This document shows positions 9,046-16,798 of a DNA stretch of 55,542 nt, one piece after another; the stretch's first letter is position 1; the number at the start of each line of letters is the position of its first letter. The translations under genes were made by a program, and so were the position numbers. The DNA lies in assembly GCA_034437455.1 (NCBI GenBank), contig DAOTUB010000085.1, positions 1 to 55,542 of the forward strand, read 5' to 3'. The stretch comes from DAOTUB01 sp034437455 (lineage in GTDB: Bacteria > Chloroflexota > Anaerolineae > B4-G1). The notes below the pieces were generated by a model that was not told where the DNA came from, ran no database searches, and saw only the letters and a list, made by a program, of their open reading frames with translations.

Positions 9046-9978
9046 TCAATGTCCTTTTTTGCTGTGATATTCTATGCCGGCGGTAACTTTGCCAGCAGTG
9101 ACGATAGTGTAGGCGATGTAGGGGGCGTTGTGGGCAACTCCAGCGCGACCTTGCCGATCGAGCACGATAAGGCCGCCTTTGCCGACGGTGCGCTCGGCCA
9201 GCAGCGCGATGGCTGCGTCGGCTGCTTCCTGAGCGTTCATCCCTCCGCCGATCAAGTCGCAGGTGGTTTTGCTGGCGATGATGCGCATCAGGAACTCGCC
9301 CTCGCCGGTGGCGGAGACGGCCCCGGTGCGGTTGTCGGCGTAGGCCCCACTGCCGACGATGGGAGAATCGCCCACGCGGCCGGGGAGTTTGTAGAACCTG
9401 CCGCCGGTCGAGGTGGCCGTCGCCAGGTTTCCATCCGCGTCCAACGCCACCGCGCCGACAGTGTCGGATACAGGAGAAGCCGGGGTTTTTTGTAAATCTA
9501 GCTGCAAAACCCCGGTTTCTTTTTCTTTTCGCCATCGCTCTACTTCGCGCTCCACCACTAGGCTCCAGTTTGGGCAGATGGGTAGGCCGTGTTGGAGGGC
9601 AAAAGCCTCCGCTCCGGCGCCGGTAAGCATCACGTGTTCACTCTCGGTCATCACTAGCCGGGCCAGGGTGACCGGATTGGGCACGCGCTGCACGGTGGCC
9701 ACCGCGCCAAAGTTGAGGTCGCGGCCGTCCATGATGATGGCGTCCAGCTCGACCTCGCCAGCGGCGTTGAGGAACGAACCACGACCGGCGTCGAATGTAG
9801 GGTCGTCCTCCATTGCGCGCACGGCGGCCTCGACCGCGTCCAATGCTGACCTGCCGCGCGTAAGCACGGCCCATCCGACGTCGGCGGCCTGGCGACAGCC
9901 TTCGACGTAGGGCTGGTGCATTTCTGCCGGGATGTCGCCAGACCCGCCGTGGACGATGAGGCTAGGGGGAAAGGGCAT
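9046..9978 (-). CDS. Isoaspartyl peptidase / plant-type L-asparaginase (Ntn hydrolase)
   Basis: A 310-residue member of the N-terminal-nucleophile asparaginase family. The precursor should cleave itself before T173, the nucleophile in 'SDTVGAVALDADGNLATATSTGG'; most relatives have Gly where this protein has D172. The N-terminal 'LIVHGGSGDIP' and the 'GAYADNRTGAVSATGEGE' substrate region are typical. It hydrolyses beta-aspartyl dipeptides or asparagine. A palindrome (9476-9519) encodes residues 154-168 in the flexible linker just before the cleavage site, where length changes are tolerated. It is first gene of a likely operon with the acyl-CoA dehydrogenase; whether that pairing has metabolic meaning is unclear. 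Confidence 0.9.
   Translation of the reverse strand: MPFPPSLIVHGGSGDIPAEMHQPYVEGCRQAADVGWAVLTRGRSALDAVEAAVRAMEDDPTFDAGRGSFLNAAGEVELDAIIMDGRDLNFGAVATVQRVPNPVTLARLVMTESEHVMLTGAGAEAFALQHGLPICPNWSLVVEREVERWRKEKETGVLQLDLQKTPASPVSDTVGAVALDADGNLATATSTGGRFYKLPGRVGDSPIVGSGAYADNRTGAVSATGEGEFLMRIIASKTTCDLIGGGMNAQEAADAAIALLAERTVGKGGLIVLDRQGRAGVAHNAPYIAYTIVTAGKVTAGIEYHSKKGH
9476..9519 (-). repeat. Palindrome in the linker of the asparaginase-like gene
   Basis: 14-base arms at 9476-9489 and 9506-9519 (GAAACCGGGGTTTT type on the coding strand) are complementary with one mismatch around a 16-base loop. The stretch encodes 'ETGVLQLDLQKTPAS' in frame, immediately before the self-cleavage Thr region. The A/T-tipped palindrome differs from the GC-rich gene around it, which suggests insertion. 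Confidence 0.65.
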
Positions 9979-10009
9979 GCGATGTTCTCCTCGTTAACTC
10001 TTGGAATGA

Positions 10010-10117
10010 AATTGATTCGGGTGTGTTTCAAATGGGTTGAGTAGCCGCGCTTTCCATAGCGCGCGGTATGGAAACCGCGACTACCTCCAACCGAAATGAA
10101 ACACACCCAATTGATTC
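10010..10117. mobile_element. MITE-like element with 12-bp inverted repeats and a 9-bp target duplication
   Basis: Perfect 12-bp terminal inverted repeats GGGTGTGTTTCA (10019-10030) and TGAAACACACCC (10097-10108) bound a 90-bp element. It is flanked directly on both sides by AATTGATTC (10010-10018 and 10109-10117), a perfect 9-bp duplication expected from transposition. The inside holds a second dyad, GTAGCCGCG...CGCGACTAC (10041-10084), related to 20630-20684. There is no coding capacity, so it would need a transposase elsewhere. It sits in the 295-base gap between the asparaginase start and the 93-residue gene; I see nothing else convincing in that gap. Confidence 0.75.
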
Positions 10118-10273
10118 TCTACACGGGTCAGAAATGTCTCAAAGCGCACTGGGGCGCAGGGTACGTGTTGATTGGGATCGTCGAATGGGTGTTTGTGCCA
10201 CCCCATCTTGGCGTTATCTGTTCCATAGATGCGCTGGTTTTCCTTCACCAGCGCAAGAGTAACTGACCGGTCT

Positions 10274-10555
10274 TCACGGAAGCCATGCCAGGCTTTCCTC
10301 CAACCGCTTACGGCGTGTGACCAGCGGCGCCTCCCATTCCAGGTAGTCTTGTTCTGCCTCGTAGGTGTAGTGTTCTTCTCGGTCTTCAGTCTCCCATAGT
10401 TGTTTGTAGGCGGCGAAGGACATACCGTACTTGTTCTGGTACTGGCTCAACGCTGCATCGATCTCTGCCAGCTTGTAGCGTGCATAGTCGCGCATCACCA
10501 GTATCAATGCCACATCCGAGCGCGCCTCTCCGGTCAACTGGACGAGAACCCGCAT
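10274..10555 (-). CDS. Small helical protein of unknown function, possible antitoxin-like
   Basis: A 93-residue charged, helix-rich protein: 'DVALILVMRDYARYKLAEIDAAL' followed by 'YGMSFAAYKQLWETEDREEHYTYEAEQDYLEWEA'. Short proteins of this look often accompany small toxins in Chloroflexota and cyanobacteria, but no partner is seen here. The start at 10555 lacks a convincing ribosome site. A strong AGGAGGTG does lie five bases before an ATG at 10588-10590 in another frame, which ends quickly. The real start may be that ATG, with a frameshift before residue 1 of the frame given. Function unknown. Confidence 0.5.
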   Translation of the reverse strand: MRVLVQLTGEARSDVALILVMRDYARYKLAEIDAALSQYQNKYGMSFAAYKQLWETEDREEHYTYEAEQDYLEWEAPLVTRRKRLEESLAWLP

Positions 10556-10687
10556 TGTTTCTTTAGGTAGCTTACAGTTGCTTCAGGCATTGTCGCACCT
10601 CCTGTCCTTCGCAGAGATTGACGGAGCGATGGGCTTGGGGCAAGTTTTGCTCATCGCTGCATCGCTCCGTCTGTTGGCTGCTAATTG

Positions 10688-11230
10688 CTATTCCACGAGA
10701 TTAAAGTAGATGTCCGTCGGCTTGAGCTTGGCGTTGCGCAGAAACCGCCCTTGCACTTTCTTGCCGATCCAATCTATGCTAGCCTCTTCCGGGTCAACCC
10801 CGACCAGACGCCCCAGGAACAGCGTGTCGCACTCCTCAAACTCTACCTGGATCAGCACGTAGGGGCACTCGGGCAAAAATGCCTCCGATCCAAAGTGGCA
10901 GACGGTGAGGGCGTGAATTTTTCCCTCTGGCTCGATCTCTACCCACTCTGTTTCGCGGCCTGTGTACATGTCGTGGCAGCGGGGAGTGGCGTAGGTATAG
11001 CCGGTCTCTGGCTCGCGGCAGACGATGAATCGTTTGTTTGTCAGCGCGGCAAAGAAAGGCGAGTCCATGCCGTACGAGTAGTTGTACTCGATAGCATAAG
11101 GTTGCTTGATGACGATGGGCGCCATATCTTTCAGCGCCGAGAGATCGTCGCCGGCGGGGAAGGGAATGTTGAAGATGACAGTTCCTTCCAGATTTTCTTC
11201 CATTCGGTTGGGAAATTCTTTGTCGGACAT
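10688..11230 (-). CDS. DUF35-type OB-fold protein partner of thiolase, zinc ribbon incomplete
   Basis: A 180-residue protein. The ATG at 11228-11230 follows GGAGGAGTAGAC, which lies in the end of the thiolase gene. Its position beside an SCP2-type thiolase and its N-terminal region plus C-terminal beta-rich half (VLIQVEFEECDTLFLGRLVGVDPE) fit the DUF35/OB-fold proteins that pair with thiolases and bridge or stabilise the acyl-CoA active site. The usual CxxC...CxxC rubredoxin-like ribbon is reduced to single cysteines ('FIVCREPETGYTYATPRCHD'), so it may not bind zinc. It probably forms a complex with the product of the upstream gene. Confidence 0.65.
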   Translation of the reverse strand: MSDKEFPNRMEENLEGTVIFNIPFPAGDDLSALKDMAPIVIKQPYAIEYNYSYGMDSPFFAALTNKRFIVCREPETGYTYATPRCHDMYTGRETEWVEIEPEGKIHALTVCHFGSEAFLPECPYVLIQVEFEECDTLFLGRLVGVDPEEASIDWIGKKVQGRFLRNAKLKPTDIYFNLVE

Positions 11231-11232
11231 GT

Positions 11233-12591
11233 CTACTCCTCCTTCTCCAGGATGCTGACCGTGACGTAGGTGCCGGTGCCGGCGTGGGAGTGAATCGAAC
11301 CCCGGCGGGCGTTGGGCACCTGTAGCGCCGGGTCGCCAAAGTGCTTCTCGATGGTTCCCTGCAACTGCCAGATGGCAAAGACCGCCTGCATCAGCCCCGT
11401 CGCGCCGACCGGGTGACCGCAGGCGATCAGACCGCCGGATGGGTTGACCGGACAGACCGGCTCCTCCGGCAGGTCGAGGCCATAATCGAGGCCCGGCATG
11501 AACACTTTGCCGCTGGCGGCGAGGTCGCCGCCCTCTCCATACCGGCACAGTCCCATATCCTCGTAGGTCTGGATTTCGGACGAGGTGTAGGCGTCGTGCA
11601 GCTCGATAAAGTCGATCTCGTTGAACGGGTCGGTGATACCGGCGTTCTTGTACGCCTCGCGGCTGCCCATACGACCGGCGCGGAAGGAGTGGATGCCGGG
11701 GTAGCGGAATCCGTGATCCCACAGATCCTTGTAGTAGGCGCGGGAGTCGTCGTCCATCTCGTTGGGCAGTGCGTTGTACTTGTAAAAATCCTCGTAGGAC
11801 TGATGGGGGCGGTCGGCCATACGCATCGCGTCGGTCCCCCGCCCGATGCCAGAGACGAGGACGCGGGAGAGACTCTTGCCGGCAGCCTTTTCCAGCTTGG
11901 CCAGCCCGTCCTCCGAGCAGAGGACCGTTGCAGCGGCTCCATCGCTCATCACGCAGATGTCGTGGCGGGTGAGAGGCCAGGCGACCATCGGCGCTGCCCG
12001 CACGTCCTCGATAGTCAATCGCATGCGCTTCTGGGCGTAGGGGTTGTGGTAGGCGTTGATGTGGTTCTTGACCGAAACGTGCGCCAGTTGCTCGACAGTG
12101 GTGCCGAACTCTTGCATGTGGCGGGTGACCATCATGGCATAATAGCCGGAATAAAAGCCGCCGACGGGATAGTCGAAGGAGACGTCGGAGGCCAGGGCGA
12201 TGAACTCGTTCCCTTTCCAGGTTTCGACGTGGCTCATCTGCTCAAAGCCGTAGCAGAGGACGATGTCGGCATAGCCGGAGGCGATGGCCTTCCAGCCTTC
12301 CTGGAAGCAGATACCGCCGGTGGCTCCGCCGCCTTCGACGCGGTGGGAGGGTTTGGGGAGCATTCCGATATAATCCTGGGCCATGATGGCGGCCATCAGT
12401 TGGCGCTCAAAGTGGTCGGAGAAGTACGAGGCCACCGTGGCGTCAACCAGTTCCCAGAACTCGGGATGTTCGATCCCCAGGTCAGATAAGGTGTAATCGT
12501 AGGCTTCCTTGACCAGAGCAGGGAAGACTTTATCGGGCCGGGCCTTGGCAAACTTGGAGACCCCGCCCGAAACGGCGTATACGGGTCGCAT
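11233..12591 (-). CDS. Thiolase family protein (SCP2/acetyl-CoA acetyltransferase-like)
   Basis: A 452-residue thiolase-fold protein. It has the C-terminal 'GGLIACGHPVGATGLMQ' signature with the reactive Cys and His, an 'ELHDAYTSSE' segment, and the N-half 'GGGATGGICFQEGWKAIASGYADIVLCYGFEQM' where the nucleophile Cys of this subgroup is expected. Thiolases condense or cleave acyl-CoAs; subtype and substrate are not decided by sequence. A good sigma-70-type promoter (12701-12729) precedes it. It is followed two bases later by the DUF35 protein, a standard pairing for this thiolase subgroup in archaea and some bacteria. Confidence 0.88.
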   Translation of the reverse strand: MRPVYAVSGGVSKFAKARPDKVFPALVKEAYDYTLSDLGIEHPEFWELVDATVASYFSDHFERQLMAAIMAQDYIGMLPKPSHRVEGGGATGGICFQEGWKAIASGYADIVLCYGFEQMSHVETWKGNEFIALASDVSFDYPVGGFYSGYYAMMVTRHMQEFGTTVEQLAHVSVKNHINAYHNPYAQKRMRLTIEDVRAAPMVAWPLTRHDICVMSDGAAATVLCSEDGLAKLEKAAGKSLSRVLVSGIGRGTDAMRMADRPHQSYEDFYKYNALPNEMDDDSRAYYKDLWDHGFRYPGIHSFRAGRMGSREAYKNAGITDPFNEIDFIELHDAYTSSEIQTYEDMGLCRYGEGGDLAASGKVFMPGLDYGLDLPEEPVCPVNPSGGLIACGHPVGATGLMQAVFAIWQLQGTIEKHFGDPALQVPNARRGSIHSHAGTGTYVTVSILEKEE

Positions 12592-12700
12592 GAACTACCT
12601 CCTTGGTTATGGTATACGAGTTATGTTGGTAGATTGGTACATTGGTTGAGTGAGGGTTTTGAGTCACCTCCTCGATGGTATGGGATTTTGATCACGCTCC

Positions 12701-12729
12701 ATTCTATCGTACCTGTACTTCTCTGTCAA
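12701..12729 (-). promoter_or_regulatory. Promoter of the thiolase-DUF35 operon
   Basis: On the minus strand, TTGACA (12724-12729) is followed after 17 bases by TAGAAT (12701-12706), close to the sigma-70 consensus. It points toward the thiolase start about 110 bases downstream, leaving a long untranslated leader in which I see no clear structure. Confidence 0.7.
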
Positions 12730-12809
12730 GAGCTGTTTATCACTGTCTATTGGGCGCAGGATCACTTTTCGATGCGAAAGGTAAGTACATCTTTGTGCGG
12801 ACGAAGAAC

Positions 12810-14000
12810 CTAGCTTTTCAAGCGGACTATCAATCCTTTGAGGTATGCTCCTTCGGGGAAGGTCAGCGCCACTGGATGATCAGCCCCTTGTGCCAGGTAG
12901 CCGATGATCTGAACTTCCTGTTCCGCGTCCACCGCGGCGCCAAAGACGATCTTTTGGAACAGGTCGGCCGAGATCGCGCCGGAGCAGGAGCAGGTGAACA
13001 GCACCCCGCCCGGACGGAGCAACTGGAAAGCCAGCAGGTTGATGTCTTTGTAGGCCCGTGCGGCTCGCTTCACATCCCGCCCGCTGTGGGCGAACTTGGG
13101 TGGATCGAGCGCGACGACGTCAAAATGACGCTCCTGAGCGCGGTAGCTACGCAGGACGCTAAAGACGTCGCCCTCTACGTATTCGACGTTGCCGTGCTCA
13201 AAGCTATTGAGCGCGAAATTCTGCCGCGCCAGTTCGAGCGCCGCCGCAGAACTGTCTACCAGCGTGATTGACTTTGCGCCGCCCGCTGCTGCATAGACGC
13301 CAAAGGCCCCGGTGTAGGCGAAGGCGTCGAGCACCTCGGCTCCCTCGCAGAAGGCGGGGAGACGCACTCGGTTCTCCCGCTGATCGAGATAGAAGCCGGT
13401 CTTGTGGCCCTGCCGCACGTCCACCAGAAAGCGGTGGCTGTGCTCCAGAACCTCTATCAGCGGCGGCGGCTCCTCTCCCCACAGCGATCCCGTTCGTTGC
13501 TCCAGTCCCTCCTTCTCCCGCACATCCGCGTCGGATCGCTCGTAGATGCCTTGCGGGGCGAGCAGATCCACCAACGCGGCCACAATCCCGCCCCGGCGGT
13601 GTTCCACGCCCAATGTGAGGAGCTGTACCACCAGCCATTCACCGTAGCGATCTACCACCAGCCCCGGCAGATAGTCCGATTCGGCGTGCGCCAGCCGGTA
13701 AGCCGTGGTCGCCGGGTCATTGATGAGAGATTGACGGGCAACGATGGCCTGTTCCAGCCGCCGTCGCCAGAAGGCGCCATCGACGGCTTCGTCCTCGCGC
13801 CAGGTCAGCAGACGCACTGCGATCTGGGAGCGCCGGTTGAGGTAGCCCCGTGCCAGCCAGTTGTTGCCCGCGTCGCGCACCTCGACGACGTCGCCGTCTG
13901 TTGGGTTTCCTTCGATACGCTCAATCGCGCCGGAAAAGATCCAGGGATGGCGTTGTAGTATGGGTTTGGCGCGCTTACGCTTCAGGCTCACTGTGTTCAC
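12810..14000 (-). CDS. RlmI-like class I SAM-dependent rRNA methyltransferase
   Basis: A 396-residue protein. An N-terminal PUA domain ('VSLKRKRAKPILQRHPWIFSGAIERI', about 1-75) precedes a methyltransferase domain with 'VLDAFAYTGAFGVYAA' (SAM loop), 'VVALDPPKFAHSG' and 'FTCSCSGAIS', the Cys-containing motif of RNA cytosine-C5 methyltransferases. Length and order match RlmI, which makes m5C1962 in E. coli 23S rRNA; that exact target is inferred from the family. It appears monocistronic, with the toxin-antitoxin terminator just upstream at 14028-14056. Confidence 0.88.
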   Translation of the reverse strand: MNTVSLKRKRAKPILQRHPWIFSGAIERIEGNPTDGDVVEVRDAGNNWLARGYLNRRSQIAVRLLTWREDEAVDGAFWRRRLEQAIVARQSLINDPATTAYRLAHAESDYLPGLVVDRYGEWLVVQLLTLGVEHRRGGIVAALVDLLAPQGIYERSDADVREKEGLEQRTGSLWGEEPPPLIEVLEHSHRFLVDVRQGHKTGFYLDQRENRVRLPAFCEGAEVLDAFAYTGAFGVYAAAGGAKSITLVDSSAAALELARQNFALNSFEHGNVEYVEGDVFSVLRSYRAQERHFDVVALDPPKFAHSGRDVKRAARAYKDINLLAFQLLRPGGVLFTCSCSGAISADLFQKIVFGAAVDAEQEVQIIGYLAQGADHPVALTFPEGAYLKGLIVRLKS

Positions 14001-14027
14001 AATGCTAGCTTATCTTCTCCTTGTAGG

Positions 14028-14056
14028 AAAAAAGCACGCCTCGTGCTGGCGTGCTT
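14028..14056 (-). terminator. Intrinsic terminator after the RelE/Phd operon
   Basis: Read on the minus strand, AGCACGCC pairs with GGCGTGCT around a 7-base loop and is followed by six T residues (14028-14033 on the plus strand are A). It lies 16 bases after the toxin stop and before the RlmI-like gene. Confidence 0.8.
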
Positions 14057-14071
14057 TGATTGCTTGGCGAC

Positions 14072-14332
14072 TCAACGGTAAGCTTCTCGGCGGTGCAAGA
14101 CTGCTAGGATGGTCACGATTTCTTGGTCGTCATCTATATCGTAAATGACCCGGTAATCGCCTATCCGAATTCGCCATGCTCCACGCATCTCGCCAGACAG
14201 CTTGCGAGCCCCCTGTTGACGAGGAGCATCCGATAGTTTTTTGATGGCCTGGATAACGCGCTCTCTCGTTCTACGAGGCAGAGTGGAAATCTCTTTCTCG
14301 ACCCGGCGTGAGGCAGTCTCAATCTGATACAT
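14072..14332 (-). CDS. RelE/ParE-superfamily toxin
   Basis: An 86-residue protein with the RelE fold pattern: 'RVEKEISTLPRRTRERVIQAIKKL', then 'KLSGEMRGAWRIRIGDYRVIYDIDDDQEIVTILAVLHRREAYR'. The basic 'WRIRIGDYRVIY' strand and the C-terminal 'HRREAYR' carry the residues expected for ribosome-dependent mRNA cleavage in RelE relatives. Its start overlaps the antitoxin stop by 14 bases, the usual coupling of type II pairs. A terminator follows at 14028-14056. Confidence 0.9.
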   Translation of the reverse strand: MYQIETASRRVEKEISTLPRRTRERVIQAIKKLSDAPRQQGARKLSGEMRGAWRIRIGDYRVIYDIDDDQEIVTILAVLHRREAYR

Positions 14333-14615
14333 GAGGGGGCTCTAGTTCGGTGACAAAAGCCTCAAAGTTTCGTCCTGCGCCGCGCGCATAGGCCTCACGT
14401 TCCTCCTGGATTCTTTGTCCTAGAGCGGCATCCATCTCGTCTTCTCGATCCTCCAACAAATCCATGATAGCCTTATAGTGATCCATAGAGAGGAGAACGG
14501 CCTCGGTTCGACCATGATGTGAGACAAAGATCGGTTCTTGGGTCTCATTTAGCTGGTTCAAAATTGCTCCGATTCTGGCTTGTATTTCGCTGGTGGGTAG
14601 AGTGGCTATTGCCAT
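14319..14615 (-). CDS. Phd/YefM-type antitoxin
   Basis: A 98-residue protein starting at ATG 14613-14615, eight bases after a GGAGG; an upstream in-frame GTG is possible but less well placed. The N terminus 'IATLPTSEIQARIGAILNQLNETQEPIFVSHHGRTEAVLLSMDHYKAI' is the Phd/YefM DNA-binding dimerisation domain. The C-terminal acidic tail would wrap the toxin. It should neutralise the downstream RelE-like protein and repress the pair's own promoter. Confidence 0.88.
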   Translation of the reverse strand: MAIATLPTSEIQARIGAILNQLNETQEPIFVSHHGRTEAVLLSMDHYKAIMDLLEDREDEMDAALGQRIQEEREAYARGAGRNFEAFVTELEPPHVSD

Positions 14616-14683
14616 AGTCAACACCTCCTATGTACAAATCATACCTCACTCCTGGCTATTTGCCAAACGACGAGTGTATGATT

Positions 14684-16798
14684 TCAAGCATCAAGCGGGA
14701 GTCTCAACTGCCCGGTGCCTTTCTCTGGATCAATCATCTCCTCCAACTGCGCCTCATCGATCATTGGCACTTCCAATTGCTGTGCTTTGCGATACTTGGA
14801 GCCGCCGGGCGATTCTCCTACCAACAAGTAATCCGTCTTGCCGCTCACGCTGCCGGTCACCTTGCCGCCGTGCTGCTCGATCATCTCCGCCATCTGCTTG
14901 CGAGAGCGGGAGAGCGTGCCGGTGATGACAAAGGTCATTCCCTCCAGCGCTCCTCCCGCGGGCACGGCGGGAGCCTCCTGCTCCAGTTTTACCCCGGCCT
15001 GGCGCAGCTTTTCGATGAATTCCTGATTGCGGGGGTGAGCAAACCATCTCACGATGGCTTCGGATGTGTTCGGCCCCATTCCCTCGATGGCCTCCAGTTC
15101 CTCGCGGCTGGCCGCCGCCAGCTCGTCCAGCGAGGCGTAGTGCTGAGTCAGCAACTGGGCCACGGTAATGCCCACGCCCTGGATACCCAGCGCGGCGAGG
15201 GTTTGTGCCAGCGGTCGCTCCTTGCTCGCCTCGATGGCCGCCAGCAGGTTGTCTGTGCTCTTCTCGGCAAAGCCCTCCAGCGGCAGCAACGCCTCTCGTT
15301 CGAGATAGTAGAGGTCGGCGGCGTTCTGCACCAGTCCGCGCTCGACCAGCAGCGCCGCCGTCCGCTCGCCCAGCCCCTCGACGTCCATCACCGCGGCGAA
15401 ATAGTTCACGCGCCGCACACGCTGCTCCGGGCAGGCGGCGTTGATGCAGTAGACTGCCACTTCCTCCTCTGGCGAGACCACTGGCTCGCCGCAGGCAGGG
15501 CAGACCTGCGGGATCTGATAGACCTGCTCCTCTCCCGTGCGCGCCGCGACCACCGGCCCGACGACGTAGGGGATCACGTCGCCAGCCCGCCGAACGGTGA
15601 CCCGGTCGCCGACGCGAATGTCCTTTCGTTGTATGTCCTCGAAATTGTGCAGCGTGGCCTTGCTGATCGTCACGCCGCCCACCTGCACCGGCTCCAGCAC
15701 GGCGTAGGGAGTCAGCGCGCCGGTGCGCCCCACGTTGACGCCGATGTCAAGCACGCGGGTCGTCGCCTCGCGACCGGGGAACTTGAAGGCGACCGCGCCG
15801 CGCGGCGCTCGCCCCGTAGGAGCGTTGGCCCCTACGGGACTACGCCCCACCACGCCCATCGCCTCCTGCGTCGCCAGGTCGTCCACCTTGATCACCAGGC
15901 CGTCCACCTCGTAATCCACCGTGTCTCGCCTGCCGATCCATTCTTCGCAGTAGGCGACCAGTTCGTCGAGCGACTCGAAGCGGGTAGTGTACTCCGAGAC
16001 AAGAAAGCCCTGTTCTCGCAGGTAGGCCAGCGTCTCCCATTGGGTGGCTGGCACAGGGCCATCGGCGGTGATAACGCGGTAGCAGAGCAGCGTGATGGGC
16101 CGGGTGGCGGTGATGCGCGGGTCGAGCTGGCGCAGGCTGCCCGCCGCCGCGTTGCGGGGGTTGGCAAAGAGCTTCTCCTCCGCCTCGGCTTGTTGGCGAT
16201 TCAGCGCCTCAAAATCCGCGATCCGCATGATCGCCTCACCACGCACGACCAGGCGACGGGGTGGGGTGGGGCCATCGGAGGCGACCGGGATGCGCAGCGG
16301 CAGGGTCTGGATCGTGCGCAGGTTCGTCGTCACGTCCTCGCCGACGAATCCATCTCCGCGCGTCGCGCCCTGGACGAAGAGGCCGTCCTCGTAGTGCAGC
16401 ACGACCGTCAGCCCATCCAGTTTCGGTTCGACCGTCCAGGCGGGTGGGGGGGCGTCGGGGGGGAGGTGCTTGCTCACCCGCTCCCACCAGGCGTAAATCT
16501 CCTCGCCGCTGGCGGCCTTGTCCAGGCTGAGGATGGGAGCGGGATGCTCCACTTTGACGAACCCCTCGACCGGCTCTGGCCCTATCCGTTGTGTGGGCGA
16601 GTCGGGCGTGACCAGTTCGGGATGTGCTTCCTCTAGCGCCGCCAACTCGTCCATCAGCGCGTCGTACTCGGCGTCGCTGATGACGGGATCGTCCAGCGCG
16701 TGGTAGCGGTAGCTGTGATAATTGATCTCGCGCCGCAATTGCGCGATGCGTGCGGATTGTTCCAGTCCGTCGGTCGTTTCACGTTGAGCCATTCTCAT
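14684..16798 (-). CDS. ligA: NAD-dependent DNA ligase LigA with an 11-residue palindrome-encoded insertion
   Basis: A 704-residue enzyme that seals nicks in replication and repair. Domains in order: Ia ('LRREINYHSYRYHALDDPVISDAEYD'), adenylation domain with the active Lys in 'EPKLDG', OB fold, four-Cys zinc finger ('CPACGEPVV...CINAACPEQ'), helix-hairpin-helix region and C-terminal BRCT ('LEGMTFVITGTLSRSRKQMAEMI'). Between 'MGVVG' and 'RAPRGAVAFKFP', just ahead of the conserved AFKFP motif, residues 319-329 (RSPVGANAPTG) are extra relative to the family and come from a palindromic repeat (15812-15844). The ATG overlaps the stop of the upstream methyltransferase gene, so the two are coupled. 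It should be essential, so the insertion is presumably tolerated. Confidence 0.95.
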   Translation of the reverse strand: MRMAQRETTDGLEQSARIAQLRREINYHSYRYHALDDPVISDAEYDALMDELAALEEAHPELVTPDSPTQRIGPEPVEGFVKVEHPAPILSLDKAASGEEIYAWWERVSKHLPPDAPPPAWTVEPKLDGLTVVLHYEDGLFVQGATRGDGFVGEDVTTNLRTIQTLPLRIPVASDGPTPPRRLVVRGEAIMRIADFEALNRQQAEAEEKLFANPRNAAAGSLRQLDPRITATRPITLLCYRVITADGPVPATQWETLAYLREQGFLVSEYTTRFESLDELVAYCEEWIGRRDTVDYEVDGLVIKVDDLATQEAMGVVGRSPVGANAPTGRAPRGAVAFKFPGREATTRVLDIGVNVGRTGALTPYAVLEPVQVGGVTISKATLHNFEDIQRKDIRVGDRVTVRRAGDVIPYVVGPVVAARTGEEQVYQIPQVCPACGEPVVSPEEEVAVYCINAACPEQRVRRVNYFAAVMDVEGLGERTAALLVERGLVQNAADLYYLEREALLPLEGFAEKSTDNLLAAIEASKERPLAQTLAALGIQGVGITVAQLLTQHYASLDELAAASREELEAIEGMGPNTSEAIVRWFAHPRNQEFIEKLRQAGVKLEQEAPAVPAGGALEGMTFVITGTLSRSRKQMAEMIEQHGGKVTGSVSGKTDYLLVGESPGGSKYRKAQQLEVPMIDEAQLEEMIDPEKGTGQLRLPLDA
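15812..15844 (-). repeat. 33-bp in-frame palindromic element in ligA
   Basis: On the coding strand the 11-base arms CCCGTAGGGGC and GCTCCTACGGG pair (one G-T wobble) around CAAC. The unit encodes R-S-P-V-G-A-N-A-P-T-G (LigA 319-329). It matches the M1-peptidase copy at 52368-52400 in 30 of 33 bases and in reading frame. Relative to other ligases the 33 bases look cleanly added. Confidence 0.85.

Noticed and set aside
12675..13271. Plus-strand open frame of 198 codons overlapping the RlmI-like gene
   Set aside because: It mostly mirrors the antisense of a strong methyltransferase gene and contains no recognisable motif.
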